15,550 nt of DNA, taken from assembly GCA_038884575.1 (NCBI GenBank), contig JAWABQ010000016.1, positions 1-15,550 on the forward strand, in the 5' to 3' direction. The translations under genes and the position numbers were made by a program. Below, piece after piece: positions 1 to 7,018 of the stretch. The notes beneath the pieces were generated by a model that had not been told where the DNA came from, did not search any database, and saw only the letters and a program-made list of their open reading frames with translations. Each line of letters opens with the position of its first letter. The first letter of the stretch is position 1. Origin of the DNA: JAWAAW01 sp038884575. Lineage in GTDB: Archaea > Nanobdellota > Nanobdellia > Woesearchaeales > ARS49.

Positions 1-2217
1 TATTGTGCTGTTTGCAATCGTGTTGTTGTTGGAATTCTGCAGGAATATTCCGACAGAGAATTGCGTGCCATTAGTAAGTATGATTGAATTTGTGACGATG
101 CTGTTATTAACGCCTGTGAAATTAATCCCGTACCCAGCCATCCCGCTGGCGTTAATATCCCGTATAAAGCAGTCCTTCACAGTAATGTTGTTTTGATTGA
201 CAGCGACTATACCGTACTTGTAGTCACTTCCTTTTGCATTGTAGCTTATGCTGTATCCCGCACAGTCAAGAACAATGCTGTCATTGCCTATTGTTATGCA
301 CGTGTCATTGGAAACAAGGTCCTGCGTCAATGTCGTGCTCATGTTTATCGTGACAGGACAGCTGGTTATTGCGCCTGCATCTTGTGTGGAATATGTCGTA
401 AAGCGCGTTGTGTTGAACACGAACACCCCGCCAGAATAACTTAACTCAGAGCACTGGCTTGGCGAGCATGGTTCGTATGAGCCGTCATCCTCATAATCAA
501 CCACTGGCGCGGGGTCTGAATAAGAAAGCCCATAAAGGGTGATTATTGCACTCGTGTTGAAATAAGTCAGGTTGGTGGAGTTAAGGAATGCTTTATTGTA
601 AGAAATATTTAGCCTTTCCTTTGATATATTCTGCGAGGAATTTAATTGGATTAACGGCAGGATGTTAATGCTTCCATTAGGCATTGCAAACGTTGTGTTG
701 GAGAAATTACTAAACGTGTTTGTGTTAGTATAAATCCAGGCCGGCGTGTTGTTTATTATGGTCGAGCTGAAGTTTGAACCCGAAACACCACTTTCTATGT
801 ATATTGCAAAAGTATCTGTGCCATTTCCAGAGATAGTATTCTGAAGGAAGACATTCCTGTCAGCGCCGGCATCAATATAAATTCCGTGATTTTTGGTGCT
901 GCCTATAGTCCTGATAATGTTATTTATGAATACATTTTGCATTGCATTTATGACATAAATCCCACTTTGTGCCAATGACGTCCCTGTTGCAAGAATGCTG
1001 TTGTTTGCAACAATGCTGTTTGTTCCGCCATTAAGCAGAATTCCATGATTAACGCTTGGTCCTGTTGTATTTATCGAGTTATTTATGATTTTGGTATCTC
1101 CTGTTTCAGAATTGATCCCGTAGTTTGATGAGCTGCTTCCTCCTGTAACCACAAAATTGTTCGCTATGGTGTTGTTCGGGCTTTCAAAATCCGCAAGTAT
1201 GGCAACATTTCCCACTGAACTTCCATTTGTAAGCACTGTGTTTGCAGTTATGTTATTATACGCTGAAGTCTGCTTAAGCTTGATTCCTGCATTTCCATTC
1301 GGGTTTGTTGCATTTACTTTGTTGCTTGTTATGACATTATAGAATGATGAACGAACATCAATCCCGTTAGTCGAGAGTGCTTTTATTGTGTTATTGATTA
1401 TAAGGCTTGAATTTGTTCTATACAAATTAATCGGAACTGCGCTGACTGATGCTGAAGCGGATATGATTGTGCAGTTCGCTATTGTCAAGTTCCTGCGCGA
1501 ATCTGAAGTAATGCCGTAATCATTTCCGCCTCCTCCTGTATTAAACGTAATTGTCTTGCCATCGCAATTAATCGTGACATTGTCATTGCCAATAGTAATG
1601 CAAGTGGTTGATGAACTGATTCCTGTTGTAAGCACGCACGTGTTTCCAGGTGAAGCAGCGCAAGCAGTACAGTCACCGCAGGAATTGCAAGTTACAGCAA
1701 TGCTTCCGCCGCCTGTGATTCCTGCATCAGGTAAAGGTGATTGTTCTGGCTGGCTTGTTGGCTCTGATTCTAGAATGCTTGCTGATTCATTATCTGGCTG
1801 AATGCCTTCTGACAATGACTGCAATTCCCCCACTTCAACTTTTATTTTTTTGTGAGTTATTTTTTCACCGTCAGAGGCGTACACGGTTACAATCCGCTCA
1901 CCAACAAAACCCTGCTCTGGAACAATTGCGAGCTGGCTGCCGTCAATTACAATACTCAAGTCCTTTGCTTCTGTTGCAACAAAAGCAAGCACTTGCCCTT
2001 CTGGGTCTGAGAATAATTCTGCAAGATTGAGCATCAAGGGTGCATTCTGTTCAATTACATACTTGTTGGTTTCTCCAATCCATTTCGGCGGAAGGTTTGC
2101 GTTATCCTCTGTCGCGAGCCCTGTAATTCCTGACTCCCTGAGCATCAATGCAGCTCCAATGAGTGCTGCGCATAGGAAAATCGTGAATGCTATCTTTGTC
2201 TCATTGGTCCAGCTCAT
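1..2217 (-). CDS. Secreted parallel beta-helix repeat surface protein (C-terminus beyond window)
   Basis: The frame is open for 739 codons from the ATG at 2217 to the window edge, so the C-terminus is missing. Residues 9-25 form a hydrophobic signal or anchor segment, followed by an ITGLAT stretch. Residues about 45-125 resemble a cadherin/Ig-like domain, with the motif LFSDPEGQVLAF and ending near ASDGEK. A Ser/Pro/Glu-rich linker and a Cys cluster (CNSCGDCTAC) follow. From about residue 200 the protein is a right-handed beta-helix of the PbH1/NosD type: short repeats rich in Asn ladders such as NNTIANN, ITSNKVN and GIYI. The cap-like motif CITIGND occurs twice (C206 and C640, each paired with a second Cys 12 residues on), which suggests two helical domains. 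N-X-S/T sequons are very dense. An exported or surface role (adhesion or carbohydrate binding) is inferred; no catalytic site is visible. The start overlaps the upstream gene as ATGA, indicating translational coupling. Confidence 0.85.
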   Translation of the reverse strand, partial: MSWTNETKIAFTIFLCAALIGAALMLRESGITGLATEDNANLPPKWIGETNKYVIEQNAPLMLNLAELFSDPEGQVLAFVATEAKDLSIVIDGSQLAIVPEQGFVGERIVTVYASDGEKITHKKIKVEVGELQSLSEGIQPDNESASILESEPTSQPEQSPLPDAGITGGGSIAVTCNSCGDCTACAASPGNTCVLTTGISSSTTCITIGNDNVTINCDGKTITFNTGGGGNDYGITSDSRRNLTIANCTIISASASVSAVPINLYRTNSSLIINNTIKALSTNGIDVRSSFYNVITSNKVNATNPNGNAGIKLKQTSAYNNITANTVLTNGSSVGNVAILADFESPNNTIANNFVVTGGSSSSNYGINSETGDTKIINNSINTTGPSVNHGILLNGGTNSIVANNSILATGTSLAQSGIYVINAMQNVFINNIIRTIGSTKNHGIYIDAGADRNVFLQNTISGNGTDTFAIYIESGVSGSNFSSTIINNTPAWIYTNTNTFSNFSNTTFAMPNGSINILPLIQLNSSQNISKERLNISYNKAFLNSTNLTYFNTSAIITLYGLSYSDPAPVVDYEDDGSYEPCSPSQCSELSYSGGVFVFNTTRFTTYSTQDAGAITSCPVTINMSTTLTQDLVSNDTCITIGNDSIVLDCAGYSISYNAKGSDYKYGIVAVNQNNITVKDCFIRDINASGMAGYGINFTGVNNSIVTNSIILTNGTQFSVGIFLQNSNNNTIANSTI

Positions 2218-2507
2218 GATTCCACCAACACCCTCCTTTGCTGGTATTCGCACTTCCAGTACTTCAGGAAATCATCAACATCAGAAGCAAACTTTTCAGG
2301 AACAAGAAGCACAGTCCTTCCAAGCTGCTCAATCCTGCACCGCCTGACTATCCCTGTCTTCCCATCCCTGCCTTTAAGGGCATAATAGAACCTTACCTTG
2401 TCCTTTTTCAGCAAATGTTCTGTAGAATAAGTGAAGATAACCCTGGCTACGTATTTGCTGTAATCCTTGCTACCATCACCCTCTTTTTTCACTATGCTTT
2501 CCCTCAC
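2214..2507 (-). CDS. Conserved-looking orphan, 97 aa, coupled to beta-helix gene
   Basis: I do not recognise this family. The protein is small, basic at its N-terminus and apparently soluble, with no membrane segment. It has beta-rich stretches such as YVARVIFTYS and KVRFYYALKGRDGK, then RRCRIEQLGRTVLLVPEKF and a C-terminal KYWKCEYQQRR. Two Cys residues lie far apart, so no zinc site is evident. The likely start is the GTG at 2507; a TTG directly before it (2510) is possible. A strong BRE/TATA (2537-2552) predicts a very short leader. Its TGA overlaps the ATG of the beta-helix gene by four bases, so both are probably one transcript. A regulator or accessory factor for the surface protein is conceivable but nothing in the sequence proves it. 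Confidence 0.7.
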   Translation of the reverse strand: MRESIVKKEGDGSKDYSKYVARVIFTYSTEHLLKKDKVRFYYALKGRDGKTGIVRRCRIEQLGRTVLLVPEKFASDVDDFLKYWKCEYQQRRVLVES

Positions 2508-2536
2508 CAACTCTTGTTAGTCAGTTTAACATTATA

Positions 2537-2552
2537 GGTATATAAAGCTTTT
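2537..2552 (-). promoter_or_regulatory. BRE/TATA promoter of the orphan/beta-helix operon
   Basis: On the minus strand this reads AAAAGCTTTATATACC, a close match to the archaeal BRE plus TATA consensus. The TATA core TTTATATA is at 2539-2546. Transcription is expected about 25 bases downstream, near 2515, giving a leader of only a few bases before the GTG at 2507. Confidence 0.7.
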
Positions 2553-2555
2553 GAT

Positions 2556-2656
2556 TTTAACCTATATAACTTGGCTCTTTTGTTAAATAGGTTAACATTA
2601 TTTTCTTATTTGTTAAATAGGTTAACATTAATTTCCCATTTGTTAAATAGGTTGAC
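2556..2656. repeat. Tandem 30-bp operator-like repeats plus one inverted degenerate copy
   Basis: The 15-mer GTTAAATAGGTTAAC occurs at 2582-2596 and 2612-2626, and with one change (GTTGAC) at 2642-2656, exactly 30 bases apart. The full 30-base units at 2581 and 2611 differ at three positions. A fourth copy in the opposite orientation lies at 2556-2570 and matches the 15-mer at 13 of 15 positions on the minus strand. Each forward copy has GTTAA/TTAAC half-sites, as in a dimeric regulator's operator. The array sits immediately upstream of the BRE/TATA of the orphan/beta-helix operon. Its third copy lies just beside the stop codon of the RNase P gene. Confidence 0.75.
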
Positions 2657-2657
2657 A

Positions 2658-2963
2658 TCAGAGCCCCACCCTCCTTGTCTTTTTGCAGGCGAGGCAGGTG
2701 TAGATTATCCTCTTATTCGCAAGCCGCACCCTCACTGTCTTTCCAGGCATCCAGAATGACCTGCATTTCCTGCAGTACCTCCTCTTCAGGACAACAGGAA
2801 GCTTTACCCTGGAGCGGAGGACCATCTTGTGGGCTTTTGCAGCAAGCCTGTGCGCCTCTTCAGGATTTTTGGCAAAAGCAAGTGCTGCAGCATCAAACAA
2901 AGCCTGTATCTGCTGCAAAGCGCTTAGGCTCTGCTGGCTCTTGCTTTCCCCTCTTTTTTCCAC
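2658..2963 (-). CDS. rnp4: Ribonuclease P protein component 4 (Rpp21/Rpr2 family)
   Basis: This is the zinc-ribbon protein subunit of archaeal RNase P, which with the RNA subunit and Rpp29 helps remove 5' leaders from pre-tRNA. The 101 residues match the family length. An N-terminal helical region (about 10-50, with FAKNPEEAHRLAAKAHKM) is followed by the basic KRRYCRKC and the second pair YTCLACKKTRR. The four zinc ligands are C64, C67, C90 and C93. The start is the GTG at 2963: a Shine-Dalgarno-like GGGGTGG (2968-2974) lies four bases upstream and no ATG is suitable. It is divergent from the coiled-coil gene at 3028. The stop codon abuts the third operator-like repeat. Confidence 0.9.
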   Translation of the reverse strand: MEKRGESKSQQSLSALQQIQALFDAAALAFAKNPEEAHRLAAKAHKMVLRSRVKLPVVLKRRYCRKCRSFWMPGKTVRVRLANKRIIYTCLACKKTRRVGL

Positions 2964-2997
2964 TATACCACCCCTTTGCCTTTGCCGGCTGCGAACC

Positions 2998-3005
2998 TAT
3001 AAAAA
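2998..3005. promoter_or_regulatory. Probable bidirectional TATA box
   Basis: TATAAAAA here is centred 26-27 bases before the ATG at 3028 on the plus strand, the spacing expected for a leaderless transcript. Read on the minus strand as TTTTTATA it lies about 38 bases from the rnp4 GTG, leaving room for a short leader holding the GGGGTGG ribosome-binding site. I see no other good TATA candidate in the 64-base divergent gap. Confidence 0.6.
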
Positions 3006-3027
3006 CCTTTCGCTATTTACCGAGGAT

Positions 3028-4281
3028 ATGTTCGGGTTTTTGAAAAAACTATTCGGAACTGGTGCCCAACCGGTTGCTGAAGCGCCTGTTATTGTCAAAC
3101 TGGCTGACTTTGAAAGCTGGCTCTCATCATCTTCTGCACCTGCGAAAGAAAAACTCTTGCAGCAGGCTTCTGCTTCAAAAGAAAAAATCAGCCAGGTATG
3201 CTCGCAAATAAGGGAAAAAACAAATGCCCTGCAGGCAGCACAGCTCATGAACCCAAACATTCCTGACAGGGTAAAGGACTTCATGACAGGAAACAGGGAG
3301 GAATACAGCAGGCGCGTGCTGCAATACCTGGACAAAATAACAATCCCTGAGGAAAGCACAGCACTCCAGTCATTTTTCGAACAGCACGCAAAAGACGCAG
3401 GCGAATTCACAAAAGGAATCCTCAGGCCCTTCCAGATACTGCAGGAATTCTTCTCAAACGAGACAAAGGAGATAACCTCAATGACAGCAGACATTGAGCG
3501 CGAAATCGAGGCGCTAAAGGCAGCGCACTCGCAGGCAAACATAGAGGCATATGCAGCATTGCTTGCAGATGCACAAGCGCTTGTTGCAAGACAGACACAG
3601 CTTGCAGGACTGCAAAAACAGAAAGATGACCTTGAAAAGCAAAAGCAGGATGCAGAAAACGCAATTAAGGCATTGAATGCAGAAGAGGAGCGCCTCCTGA
3701 AGGATGCAGAGCGGGAAAAGCTCAGGCAGGCAATCAGCGACCTGCAGGCAAGGCTCAAAAGCCACGAGCAGAAAATCAGGGACGTATTCAACAATTTTGA
3801 GCCCGCACTCAGGAAGTTCCACAGGATGGCAACAAGGAATGTCAGGCTCGTCGGTCATTATTTGCGCGACCCTGTGGGCTCGCTGATTGAGGACCTGCAC
3901 CTTGACATCCTTGACGTTGTTGCTGACATTGACAGGCTGCTCAAGTTCGACCGCCTGCCTGTAGGCGACAAAAAGGAATACGTGCTGGACGCAATGAGCC
4001 TCCTGAACCGCGAGCATTTGGGAACCTGGCTTGCAGAATACGGAAGGCTCGCAAAGGCAGAAAGGGACGCCCAGAACGCGTTTGATGACTGCCACGCATC
4101 GAAAACACTTGCAAGAATCCAAAAGATGAGGGATGATACAAGGAGAAACATCTCAATAACAGACCAGAAAATCGCCCAAACAAACAAGGACATATCAAGA
4201 ATAAACCTCAGCGAGCAGAAATCAAAATTAGAGGAAAAAATCAAGGCAGTGACAGGAAAGCAGGTAACAGTACTTCTTTAA
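3028..4281 (+). CDS. Coiled-coil orphan protein, 417 aa
   Basis: I do not recognise a named family. The start at ATG 3028 is set by the TATA box at 2998-3005; an in-frame opening further upstream covers rnp4 on the other strand and is unlikely to be coding. The N-terminus MFGFLKKLFG is a short amphipathic or hydrophobic-basic segment that could touch the membrane. Residues about 145-255 form a long Lys/Glu/Gln/Ala-rich coiled coil (for example QKQKDDLEKQKQDAENAIKA). Residues about 256-345 look globular and helical (NFEPALRKFHRMATRNVRLV, SLIEDLHLDILDVVADIDRL). A second coiled coil covers about 345-408. No enzymatic motif is visible. A structural or scaffolding role is inferred only from the coiled coils. 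Its TAA overlaps the stop codon of convergent pgk. Confidence 0.8.
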   Translation: MFGFLKKLFGTGAQPVAEAPVIVKLADFESWLSSSSAPAKEKLLQQASASKEKISQVCSQIREKTNALQAAQLMNPNIPDRVKDFMTGNREEYSRRVLQYLDKITIPEESTALQSFFEQHAKDAGEFTKGILRPFQILQEFFSNETKEITSMTADIEREIEALKAAHSQANIEAYAALLADAQALVARQTQLAGLQKQKDDLEKQKQDAENAIKALNAEEERLLKDAEREKLRQAISDLQARLKSHEQKIRDVFNNFEPALRKFHRMATRNVRLVGHYLRDPVGSLIEDLHLDILDVVADIDRLLKFDRLPVGDKKEYVLDAMSLLNREHLGTWLAEYGRLAKAERDAQNAFDDCHASKTLARIQKMRDDTRRNISITDQKIAQTNKDISRINLSEQKSKLEEKIKAVTGKQVTVLL

Positions 4282-5454
4282 TGCCTTTCAAGCGCTGCAA
4301 TGCCAGGCAGCTTCTTGCCTTCCAAAAACTCAAGCGAAGCGCCGCCGCCTGTTGAAACATGCGAAAACATCCTTGCAAGACCGAGCTTTTGCACAGCCGC
4401 AGCAGTGTCGCCGCCGCCAACAATCGTAACAGCTTTCAGTTTTGCAATGAATTTAGCAATCTCACTTGTCCCCTTTGCAAATTTTGCAAGCTCAAACATC
4501 CCCATTGGGCCGTTCCACACAACAGTCCTTGACTTTTTCAGCCCATTTTCAAACAACTTTATCGTCTTGGGTCCGATATCCAAGCCAATCATTGACTTTG
4601 GCATTGCATCACAGGAAACAACTTCTGATTTTGCTTTCAAGTCAGCCTTGTCACCAACAACAACATCAACAGGAAGAACAATTTTCTTTCCAAACTTCCT
4701 CAGAATTTTCCCAGCCTCATTGATTTTGTCCTGCTCAACCCTGCTCTTGCCGACATTTCTGCCAAGAGCCTTGAGGAATGTGAACATCATTGCACCGCCA
4801 ACCAGCACCTTGTCAGCNNNNNNNNNNTTTCTTTGCAAGGTTCTCAATCACGCCAATCTTGTCACTCACTTTTGCACCGCCAAGAACAACAACAAAAGGC
4901 TTCCTTGGCAACAAAGCCCTTGAAAGCATTGTAATTTCCCTCTCAAGCAATAATCCTGCTGCACTCGGCAGGTATTTTGGCACTCCAACAATGCTTGCAT
5001 GAGCCCTGTGCGAGCTTCCAAACGCGTCATTCACGTAAAAGTCAGCCTGCTCTGCCAAAGCGCGCGCAAAAGAGTCATCGTTTGCCTCCTCCTCAGCATG
5101 GAACCTGACATTCTCAAGAACTGCAACATCGCCATTATGCATTTCATTCACAGAATCCTCAACCTCTGCGCCGACACAGTCATCAAGCTTTAAAACATGC
5201 CGCTTTAGCAATTTCTCAAGCTGCTCTGCAACAGGGTCCATCCGCAATGACTCATCAACGCCATCAGGCCTTCCCAAGTGCGAAAGCAAAAGAACAATTG
5301 CCTTTTTGCCAAGCAGATACCTGATCGTTGGCAAGGACTCCCTTATCCTTGTGTCATCACTTACTTTGCCATTTTTAAGCGGGACATTAAGGTCTGCGCG
5401 CACAAGAACTTTTTTGCCAGCGCGTATTGGCAAATCCTTCAGTGTCGGAACCAT
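4278..5454 (-). CDS. pgk: Phosphoglycerate kinase, bacterial type (interrupted by an N-gap)
   Basis: The enzyme interconverts 1,3-bisphosphoglycerate plus ADP and 3-phosphoglycerate plus ATP in the cytosol. The N-terminal part has VRADLNVPL, DDTRIRESLPTI, LLSHLGRPDG and LENVRFHAEEE, all typical of bacterial/eukaryotic PGK rather than classical archaeal PGK. The C-terminal part has VGGAMMFTFLKALG, VWNGPMG, the nucleotide-binding VGGGDTAAA and STGGGASLEFLEGK. Ten Ns at 4818-4827 break the frame, but both flanks end on codon boundaries. Removing all Ns joins ENLAKK to ADKVLVGGAM, the expected family sequence, and gives 388 residues, a normal length. The gene is therefore probably intact. A TATA-like TATTAAATAAG about 27 bases upstream suggests leaderless transcription from ATG 5454, 36 bases after gap. 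Confidence 0.95.
4818..4827. other. Assembly gap (10 Ns) inside pgk
   Basis: Ten consecutive Ns interrupt pgk. Ten is an arbitrary spacer length. The flanking codons are complete on both sides and join into normal PGK sequence when the Ns are deleted, so the true gap size is probably zero. Confidence 0.9.
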
Positions 5455-5475
5455 GAAAAAGAGCGAGACTTAACT

Positions 5476-5486
5476 CTTATTTAATA
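5476..5486 (-). promoter_or_regulatory. TATA-like element before pgk
   Basis: TATTAAATAAG on the minus strand lies in the short gap between the gap stop codon and the pgk ATG, about 27 bases from that ATG. This fits a leaderless promoter, so pgk may be transcribed both from its own promoter and by read-through from gap. Confidence 0.45.
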
Positions 5487-5490
5487 CTTT

Positions 5491-6483
5491 TTAAATCAGA
5501 AGCTTGAGGACATCAATCATCCTCTTTGAGTAGCCCCATTCGTTGTCATACCAGCCTGTGACGCTGACAAAATTGCCATCAATTACCTCTGTGCACGCAG
5601 AATCAAAAATGCACGAGTGCGGGTTTCCCACAATATCCCTGCTCACAAGCGGGGAATCAGCATATTCAAGCACGCCCTTCAAATGATACTTGCTCACCTC
5701 TCCGAAAAGCCAGTTTATCTTCTCAACAGTCGCTGGCTTTTTCAGCTCGCAAGTAAAAGTTACAATGCTTCCGCACGGCACAGGAGCCCTGATTGCCATT
5801 CCGTCAAGCTTTCCTTTCAACTCGGGAATGACCTCTGCAACAGTCCTTGCAGCGCCAGTGGTTGTCGGGATAAGCGAAACAGCAGCAGCACGAGCCCTCC
5901 TCAAGTCCTTGTGAGGCGCATCAACAAGGCGCTGGTCTGCAGTATAGGCATGCACAGTAAGCATGTATCCCCTCACAACGCCGAAATTGTCATTCAAGAC
6001 CTTTACAATCGGCGCAAGGCAGTTTGTTGTGCAAGATGCATTGGAGATTATGTTGTGCCTGTCCTTTTTGTACAAATGCTCATTGACCCCTTTCACAATC
6101 GTGATGTCAGGATTCTTGGCAGGCGCTGATATCAATACCTTTTTCGCGCCGCTCTTTATGTGGACCATTGCGCTTTCCTTGTCAGTAAAAAGCCCTGTGC
6201 TCTCAACAACAACATCAATCTTCAGCTTTTTCCACGGCAGGTTCGCAGGGTCTTTCTCTGCAAAAACAAGTATTTCCTTGCCGTTTACAACAATGCTTTT
6301 TTCCCTTGCCTCAATCTTGTTCTGCGAAATCCCGTAAACAGAGTCATACTTAAGCAGGTGCGCAAGGGTCTTTGTGTCAGTAAGGTCATTCACGGCAACC
6401 CATTCAATAGACGGCTCATTAATCCCTGCCTCAAGGACCTGCCTGCCAATCCTTCCGAAGCCATTGATTGCCACGCGAACCAT
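5491..6483 (-). CDS. gap: Glyceraldehyde-3-phosphate dehydrogenase, bacterial (class I) type
   Basis: The phosphorylating dehydrogenase makes 1,3-bisphosphoglycerate from glyceraldehyde 3-phosphate and NAD, the substrate of the adjacent pgk. I chose the ATG at 6483 rather than 6507. It gives MVRVAINGFGRIGR, the usual family N-terminus, and an AT-rich TATA-like element lies about 27 bases upstream of it, whereas nothing similar precedes 6507. Counting from there, the catalytic Cys is C151 in SNASCTTNCLAP and the catalytic His is H178 in TVHAYT. D33 in VAVNDLTD and the Pro in VDAPHKDLRRARAAA favour NAD over NADP. SLIPTTTGAA and NEWGYS are also present. The 330 residues are a normal length. Archaea usually carry the unrelated-looking class II enzyme, so transfer from bacteria is likely. 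Confidence 0.95.
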   Translation of the reverse strand: MVRVAINGFGRIGRQVLEAGINEPSIEWVAVNDLTDTKTLAHLLKYDSVYGISQNKIEAREKSIVVNGKEILVFAEKDPANLPWKKLKIDVVVESTGLFTDKESAMVHIKSGAKKVLISAPAKNPDITIVKGVNEHLYKKDRHNIISNASCTTNCLAPIVKVLNDNFGVVRGYMLTVHAYTADQRLVDAPHKDLRRARAAAVSLIPTTTGAARTVAEVIPELKGKLDGMAIRAPVPCGSIVTFTCELKKPATVEKINWLFGEVSKYHLKGVLEYADSPLVSRDIVGNPHSCIFDSACTEVIDGNFVSVTGWYDNEWGYSKRMIDVLKLLI

Positions 6484-6536
6484 GCTCTTTGCTTCAGAAC
6501 ACGCCATAATAATACTTTATCACTACTGCAGAATGG

Positions 6537-6983
6537 CTATGCCACGAGCTTTCCATTCATCCTGCGCAGGACAGGCGCATAATCCTCAAAATTCTCTGCA
6601 ATTGACTCAAGCACAGGCGCCTCGCGCTCATTGATTTTTTTCCCGATGCGGGAGGCATCATCATAACAGCACTGCGCAATCCCTGTGCTTGAAATAAAAG
6701 ACTCCAAGCCCAAAAACTCATGAAAACAAATAATAATGTCGCCAACCCTTCTGAGCGCATCATACCGCTTTAGCCTGTCGTCAGAAAGGTTGCGGAGAAG
6801 CCTGCGAACATACCTGTCCAAATCCTGCGGAACCCTTTCCCAAAAGCTCATTGCAATCGTGCGGGCCAAATAATCCCTTGAATCCAGAGGGATATAAACA
6901 AACAATTCACTGCTCACGCAGTCAATACTCCTTGAAACAAGCTCAACAACAGCCCTTTTGGTTGGAACAGCAATCCCTGCCAT
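6537..6983 (-). CDS. Orphan protein, 148 aa
   Basis: I do not recognise this family. It is a soluble, mostly helical, charged protein with no transmembrane segment. Visible stretches include PTKRAVVELVSRSIDCVSSE, RVPQDLDRYVRRLLRNLSDD, a hydrophobic GDIIICFHEFLGLESFI and the C-terminal NFEDYAPVLRRMNGKLVA. I chose ATG 6983: the TATA box TTTATAAT at 7007-7014 lies 27-28 bases upstream, the leaderless spacing used by its neighbours. A TTG at 6998 would add five residues but fits the promoter less well. It stands as its own unit between the methyltransferase gene pair and gap. Confidence 0.65.
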   Translation of the reverse strand: MAGIAVPTKRAVVELVSRSIDCVSSELFVYIPLDSRDYLARTIAMSFWERVPQDLDRYVRRLLRNLSDDRLKRYDALRRVGDIIICFHEFLGLESFISSTGIAQCCYDDASRIGKKINEREAPVLESIAENFEDYAPVLRRMNGKLVA

Positions 6984-7006
6984 ACAAATAACAGGCAATT
7001 CTGGTC

Positions 7007-7014
7007 ATTATAAA
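7007..7014 (-). promoter_or_regulatory. TATA box for the 148-aa orphan
   Basis: The minus strand reads AAGCTTTATAATG across this site, a BRE/TATA-like promoter. It is placed for transcription to start at or next to the ATG at 6983. It overlaps the last coding bases region beside the stop of the small membrane protein at 7019. Confidence 0.6.
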
Positions 7015-7018
7015 GCTT

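Noticed and set aside
1..2217. Plus-strand reading frames inside the beta-helix gene
   Set aside because: All are short shadows of the 739-codon open frame on the minus strand, whose translation has clear beta-helix repeats.
2581..2656. CRISPR-like array
   Set aside because: Only three short copies with about 15 bases of near-identical sequence between them, no unique spacers and no cas genes. An operator-like tandem repeat is the better explanation.
2827..3027. Upstream extension of the coiled-coil gene
   Set aside because: This in-frame stretch lies antisense to rnp4 and would put the TATA box inside the coding region. ATG 3028 fits the promoter.
4278..5454. pgk as a pseudogene or two separate genes
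   Set aside because: The break is caused only by the Ns; both parts are conserved in full and join in frame when the Ns are removed.
6484..6507. Longer gap start at ATG 6507
   Set aside because: It adds MACSEAKS before the conserved MVRVAINGFGRIGR and has no TATA-like element at the leaderless distance.
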